Below are positions 60,237-64,000 of a stretch of DNA of 64,000 nt, one piece after another. The notes under the pieces were generated by a model. The model was not told where the DNA came from. It saw only the letters and a list, made by a program, of their open reading frames with translations, and made no database searches. Source of the stretch: an uncultured Coriobacteriaceae bacterium (lineage in GTDB: Bacteria > Actinomycetota > Coriobacteriia > Coriobacteriales > Atopobiaceae); the NCBI GenBank assembly GCA_902793465.1, contig CADBDT010000006.1, positions 18,975 through 82,974 on the forward strand, given 5' to 3'. Every line of letters starts with the position of its first letter. Within the stretch, counting starts at the first letter, position 1. A program made the translations under genes and the position numbers.

Positions 60237-62807
60237 ATGGCAAAAAAACGCGCCGTTCCCTCCCCCAAGCAGGAAACGCTCAACATTCCTTCGTTTTTGA
60301 TGAACCCCGTGACTTCGCGAGTGCCCGACGGCGCACCCGCCAATCAAAACGCTACGCGCAGGCAAAGGCCCAAAAGGCCAAAGAAGGTCGAAACCCAGCA
60401 GATACTGGAGCTCGCGCCAGAGCCTGAGGTCACTCCAGAGCCGGAACCCAAGGTAGAGCCGCAGTCGAGCCTAGAGCTCAATGTGGAGCCCACGGCCCAA
60501 CCAGATACTGCAAGCGGCCCCGAAGACGAGCAAGAGGCGGTTGGGAACCTCAGCTTGGAACCCGAGGAAGAGGCAAAGCAAGAGACCGAACAGAACACGG
60601 AGGCGGAGCGCGATGTAGCATTGGACGAACACACCAACGCCGCGCTTACGCCAGAACAGGGCTCGGAGCTTGATTCGATGCTAGAGGACGAGGCAGAGGA
60701 GATCCCTGCAAACATGGTCGACTCGAACGCCAAGACCGAGGCTGACGCCAAGTCGAATGCGGAGGACGCAACCGATGCAAAGCAGGAGGTCGAGGCCCAG
60801 GCCGCACCAGAGCAGGATCAGGAGCAGAATCCAGAGTCCGCGCCAGCACAAACAATCAAGCAGGAGTCCGCCACCGAGCCAGAGCCAGAGACGGAGACGG
60901 AGACCGAGCCTGCCACTGCGCCGGAGCCGGAGCCGGAGCCAGAACCGGAGCCCGAGACCAGCACCACCCCTGCGTCCGTTTCTGCAAAAGAAGAGGCGCC
61001 AGAGGACAAAGGCGCACCTAAGGCAAAGCAAGATGAGCCCAAAGAAGAAGCCGACAAGACAACCGACTCCGACGCCGCTCCCAACAATGACCCCAAAGAC
61101 GAGCCGCTGCGGCGCGCGCTCAAGCAGGAGGAAGAGCTGGACGCCGTTATGCAAACGGTCTTCGAGGCTGCCGGCGTGCCTGTTTTAGATGAGGCAGAAG
61201 ATTACACATTCGGCTCCTTTGTGGAAGCGGAGCCAGAGCCCGAGACCGCCTCGGCAACTACGCAGCCGGCGCCCGACACGACAAAGCCGACCCGAGTTCC
61301 CTCCCTCAAGGAAGACCTCGCGTTGCTCAACAAGGTGGAGCGTCGTCTTTATGCGCATCGCTACGCGTCTACCGAGATCATGACGTTTGGCGAATCGATA
61401 GATCCCCCCAAGGCCGCGGCAGATCGTGCCGAGGCGCTGGCGGTGCTCGTGGAGGAAGACCACGAGCTGCTAAGCAAGCCCGAGGTAGGCGGCATGGTTG
61501 AACGGCTTGCCAACCAGTCGACAAAGCTCGATCCCCTTGTGGCAAAGCAGGTGGCGGTTCTTGCGCGCGACCGTCGCGAGCTGGTAAGCGTTCCCGCATC
61601 CCTGCAGGCAAGGCTCGTCCACGTACAGACGGAGTCTTACGAGGCGTGGCTTGCTGCGAAGGCAAACAACGACTGGGCCTCCTTTGCGCCCTACCTCGAT
61701 CGCTTGGTCAATTTGCGCCGCAGGGTTGCCGAGGCAATCGATCCCAATGCAGACCCCTACGACACCATGCTCGACATGCACGAAAAGGGCACCAACCGAG
61801 CCTTCTACAACAACTTCTTTGCCCGCGTTAAGCAATGCGTGGTACCGCTGCTCTCGTCAATTTCCATGAGCGGCCGCACCCTAAGCCGCAACTGCATAGA
61901 GGGGCGCTTTGACACCACACGCCAGTGGGAGCTCGCGCACGACATAATGCAGCTTCAGGGCATAGACCAGAAGGCGCACTTCCTCGCATCCACGGAGCAC
62001 CCCTTCTCCGACGCCATGACCAGCAACTATGCCATTACGGCCGCACGCGTTGTGCCAGACGACGTTATGTGCAACGTGTACACCATGCTGCACGAGCTGG
62101 GTCACAACTTGTACGAGCAGGGCGTGGACCCCAAGTTCAACCGTACGTCGCTTAAGGGCGGGACGTCCATGGGCATACACGAGTCGCAGTCCCGCCTGTT
62201 CGAGAACTACATAGGCCGCGACCGCGCGTTTATTCCCGTGCTCTTGTCACTCATGAAGCAGCGCTTCCCTGGCCAGATGGGTCGCGTGACGCCCAATCAG
62301 CTGTATAGGGCCGTTAACCGTGTGGTCCCCTCTCTCATTCGCATGGATGCCGACGAGCTCACGTACCCCCTGCACATTATTGTTCGCTACGAGATCGAGC
62401 AGCTTCTGGTAAGCGGCAAAGCCACCGCACGCGACGTCCCCAGGCTGTGGGCAAGCCGCTACTCGCGCTATATAGGCGCCAACGTTCCCGACGACACGCA
62501 CGGCGCGCTGCAGGACGTGCACTGGGCCGAGGGTGACTTTGGGTACTTCCCCACCTATGCGCTGGGCAACGCCTATGCCGCGCAGATGCGCGCGAAGATG
62601 ATCGATGAGGGCATGGATTGGAGCGGTGTGTTGGCGTCCGGAAACCTAGAGCCCATTCGCGCATGGCTGCACGAGCGCGTATGGCAGTACGGCCGTTCCA
62701 AGGACCCCTCCGAGATTATTAAGGACGCATGCGGTGAGGCCTTTACCCCGCGCCACTATGCCAACTACCTCACGCATAAGTTTGCCGCACTCTACAGCCT
62801 GCGCTAG
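60237..62807 (+). CDS. M32 carboxypeptidase (Taq type) with a 350-residue acidic N-terminal extension
   Basis: An 856-residue protein. Residues about 355-856 are a complete M32 zinc carboxypeptidase: the zinc motif HELGH (about 618-622) in MLHELGHNLYEQG, the family motif HESQSRLFENYIGR (about 647-660), and STEHPFSDAMTSNYAIT. M32 enzymes trim amino acids from peptide C-termini in the cytoplasm. Residues 1-50 are basic (MAKKRAVPSPK, RRQRPKRPKK); about 50-350 are extremely rich in Glu, Pro, Ala, Asp and Gln, with runs such as EPEPEPEPEPEPE. No signal peptide or membrane helix is seen, and M32 enzymes normally lack such an extension. The ATG follows GGACGGAG. Dtd follows 32 bases later. Confidence 0.9.
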   Translation: MAKKRAVPSPKQETLNIPSFLMNPVTSRVPDGAPANQNATRRQRPKRPKKVETQQILELAPEPEVTPEPEPKVEPQSSLELNVEPTAQPDTASGPEDEQEAVGNLSLEPEEEAKQETEQNTEAERDVALDEHTNAALTPEQGSELDSMLEDEAEEIPANMVDSNAKTEADAKSNAEDATDAKQEVEAQAAPEQDQEQNPESAPAQTIKQESATEPEPETETETEPATAPEPEPEPEPEPETSTTPASVSAKEEAPEDKGAPKAKQDEPKEEADKTTDSDAAPNNDPKDEPLRRALKQEEELDAVMQTVFEAAGVPVLDEAEDYTFGSFVEAEPEPETASATTQPAPDTTKPTRVPSLKEDLALLNKVERRLYAHRYASTEIMTFGESIDPPKAAADRAEALAVLVEEDHELLSKPEVGGMVERLANQSTKLDPLVAKQVAVLARDRRELVSVPASLQARLVHVQTESYEAWLAAKANNDWASFAPYLDRLVNLRRRVAEAIDPNADPYDTMLDMHEKGTNRAFYNNFFARVKQCVVPLLSSISMSGRTLSRNCIEGRFDTTRQWELAHDIMQLQGIDQKAHFLASTEHPFSDAMTSNYAITAARVVPDDVMCNVYTMLHELGHNLYEQGVDPKFNRTSLKGGTSMGIHESQSRLFENYIGRDRAFIPVLLSLMKQRFPGQMGRVTPNQLYRAVNRVVPSLIRMDADELTYPLHIIVRYEIEQLLVSGKATARDVPRLWASRYSRYIGANVPDDTHGALQDVHWAEGDFGYFPTYALGNAYAAQMRAKMIDEGMDWSGVLASGNLEPIRAWLHERVWQYGRSKDPSEIIKDACGEAFTPRHYANYLTHKFAALYSLR

Positions 62808-62839
62808 CATCGACCAGGCAGCGACGAGAGGAGCTTTGC

Positions 62840-63277
62840 GTGCGTGCACTCATACAACGCGTCCTGGACGCGCAGGTAACTGTGGAAAACGAGATAGTTG
62901 GGTCGTGTGGCCACGGCCTGCTGGTCTTCCTCGGTGTGGGACAACAGGACACCAAGGAAAACGCAGAGCGGCTGTGGCGCAAAATATCCCGGTTGCGCAT
63001 CTTTGCCGACGAGCAGGGAAAGACCAATCTCTCGCTCATGGACGTGGGCGGAGAGCTGCTCGTAATTAGCCAGTTTACGCTGTTTGCCAACTGCAAGCGC
63101 GGCAACAGGCCGTCCTTTACCGAAGCCGCTCCCCCCGCGCTCGCAAACGAGCTTTACGAGTACTTTTGCAAACTGGCAAGGCAGGACGTAAGCCATGTGG
63201 GCCAAGGTGTATTTGGCGCCAGCATGCAGGTATCATTAACAAACGACGGGCCTTTTACCATCTGGTTGGATATTTGA
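62840..63277 (+). CDS. dtd: D-aminoacyl-tRNA deacylase
   Basis: A 145-residue cytoplasmic enzyme that removes wrongly attached D-amino acids (and glycine) from tRNA. It begins MRALIQRVLDAQVTVENEIVG; the active-site motifs are ISQFTLFAN (about 76-84, SQxTL) and LTNDGPFTIWLDI (about 131-143, NxGPxT with the cross-subunit Gly-Pro pair). The length is exact for the family. The GTG start follows GAGAGGAG. It lies 32 bases after the M32 gene and is probably co-transcribed; both deal with amino acid quality or turnover. Confidence 0.96.
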   Translation: MRALIQRVLDAQVTVENEIVGSCGHGLLVFLGVGQQDTKENAERLWRKISRLRIFADEQGKTNLSLMDVGGELLVISQFTLFANCKRGNRPSFTEAAPPALANELYEYFCKLARQDVSHVGQGVFGASMQVSLTNDGPFTIWLDI

Positions 63278-63292
63278 CCTAACAAGGGGAGG

Positions 63293-63439
63293 CTGTCCCG
63301 AAACCTTTTGACGAGGTGGGGTGCCGTCTGGGGATACTCCCCATCGGGTACATCGCGAGCAGGTCTTCTCCTTACGAGGAGTCCGTCCGCGATGTACCCG
63401 TAGGGGAGTATCCCCTGACGGCACCCTGTTTTCGGACAG
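63293..63439. repeat. Family A element, copy 8, with terminal inverted repeats
   Basis: It begins CTGTCCCGAAA and ends TTTTCGGACAG, with the palindrome GGGTGCCGTC...GACGGCACCC and the signatures GGGGATACTCCCC and CGGGTACATCGCG inside. The flanks GGGGAGG and CCTCCC continue the pairing, as if the element sat within an older hairpin. It lies between dtd and mscL. Confidence 0.88.
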
Positions 63440-63590
63440 GCCTCCCGGAACGTACGCCTGGGGACATCCCCGTAAGAGCCTCGACTGCCTATACACCGCA
63501 CACCGTTTCTATTTTATTATTTCTATTCACAAATCCTTCACAGTGTGGCATTATCTACACGCACCAAAAGTCTCTAGGAAAGGTCGTACC

Positions 63591-64000
63591 ATGAGTTTGA
63601 TGGAAGAGTTCAAAGAGTTTATTAACCAGGGCAACGTTATGGATATGGCCGTAGGCGTCATTATTGGCGGCGCGTTTACCGGCATAGTTACCGCCCTTAC
63701 CAACGACGTAATTCAGCCTCTTATCCAGCTGGCCGCAGGCGGCGCGCCCGACGTCTCGGGTCTTATGATTCCTGGCACAAACATCAACATTGGTGCCTTC
63801 TTCGCGGCAGTTATCAACTTCCTTATTGTTGCGATTATCGTCTTTGCCATGGTAAAGAGCCTCAACAAGCTTAAGGAGGCCACCGCCGCCATTACCAAGA
63901 AGCAGGAAGAGGAGGCCGAGGCCGCCGCTCCCACTTGCCCCTTCTGCCTGGAGGAGGTAAAGGAGGGCGCAACTCGCTGCCCGCACTGCGCTGGCGCTTT
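63591..64000 (+). CDS. mscL: Large-conductance mechanosensitive channel with zinc-ribbon tail (3' end outside window)
   Basis: The first 136 codons are seen. It begins MEEFKEFINQGNVMDMAVGVIIGGAFTGIVTALTNDVIQP, the MscL N-terminal helix and first membrane helix (about 15-40), followed by a periplasmic loop and a second helix (AAVINFLIVAIIVFAMVKSL, about 64-83). MscL pentamers open under membrane tension to release solutes during hypo-osmotic shock. After the cytoplasmic KKQEEEAEAAA helix comes CPFCLEEVKEGATRCPHC, a four-cysteine zinc ribbon that is added to MscL in some Actinobacteria and Firmicutes and is absent in the E. coli protein. Start ATG at 63591 after AGGAAAGG. The end is cut by the window. 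Confidence 0.95.
   Translation, partial: MSLMEEFKEFINQGNVMDMAVGVIIGGAFTGIVTALTNDVIQPLIQLAAGGAPDVSGLMIPGTNINIGAFFAAVINFLIVAIIVFAMVKSLNKLKEATAAITKKQEEEAEAAAPTCPFCLEEVKEGATRCPHCAGA

Noticed and set aside
60757-61188. Arg/Ser/Pro-rich frame inside the M32 gene extension
   Set aside because: It is an alternative frame of the Glu/Pro-coding repeat region; the main frame continues into the conserved M32 domain.

Overview
The window reads as ordinary chromosome from a saccharolytic, peptide-using, lactate-handling Gram-positive anaerobe. My best guess is a member of the Coriobacteriia (Actinomycetota; Olsenella/Atopobium/Collinsella-like). This is inferred from gene content and style: a giant secreted protein ending in ChW repeats, a bile salt hydrolase, 6-phospho-beta-glucosidases, type IV pilus genes, an AmmeMemoRadiSam cluster, MscL with a zinc-ribbon tail and a T-box in front of pheS. 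No rRNA or tRNA gene was recognised, so the taxonomy stays inferential.

Layout. 1-7111: acyltransferase tail, lactate permease, C69 dipeptidase, acylphosphatase, a small zinc-ribbon membrane protein, LarB and a coiled-coil NlpC/P60-like secreted protein. 7419-15845: one 8.4 kb gene for a giant surface protein (beta-helix, lipase-like fold, Ig/InlB-like repeats, six ChW repeats). 16094-22065: cytoplasmic alpha-amylase and pilus genes pilO, pilN, pilM, pilD plus a Gly/Ser-tailed membrane protein. 22412-27866: D-2-hydroxyacid dehydrogenase, pyruvate kinase and the AmmeMemoRadiSam pair. 28029-38329: GH4 glycosidase, lipoprotein, cysteine synthase-like enzyme, a sensor diguanylate cyclase with a frameshifted solute-binding partner, LUD and NifX-like proteins, a VanY-type carboxypeptidase and a GH1 glycosidase. 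38951-42896: a second diguanylate cyclase, a decayed type I restriction gene and hipBA. 43103-50460: bile salt hydrolase, GntR regulator, PLC-like hydrolase, MTA/SAH nucleosidase and pheST with its T-box. 50950-58131: HAD phosphatase, esterase, NagA, flavodoxin, ROK kinase, SRAP and DUF362 proteins. 58443-64000: XRE-aminotransferase fusion, M32 carboxypeptidase with a long acidic extension, Dtd and MscL (cut by the window end).

Metabolic links: GH4, GH1, alpha-amylase, ROK kinase, NagA and pyruvate kinase feed glycolysis; the D-2-hydroxyacid dehydrogenase, lactate permease and LarB concern lactate. C69, M32 and NlpC/P60 enzymes process peptides and cell wall. Two GGDEF proteins and the pilus genes suggest c-di-GMP-linked surface behaviour, though no receptor is seen.

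The most unusual content is between genes. At least three unrelated families of 95-300 nt hairpin elements are scattered through the window. In each, a conserved core sits between long, almost perfectly complementary arms whose sequence differs from locus to locus; some are nested inside one another. Separately, a very regular array of six degenerate 49-50 nt units with constant 23 nt spacers lies between the HAD gene and the pheS leader, with inverted repeats flanking each spacer. The hipBA promoter carries three operators exactly 28 bp apart.
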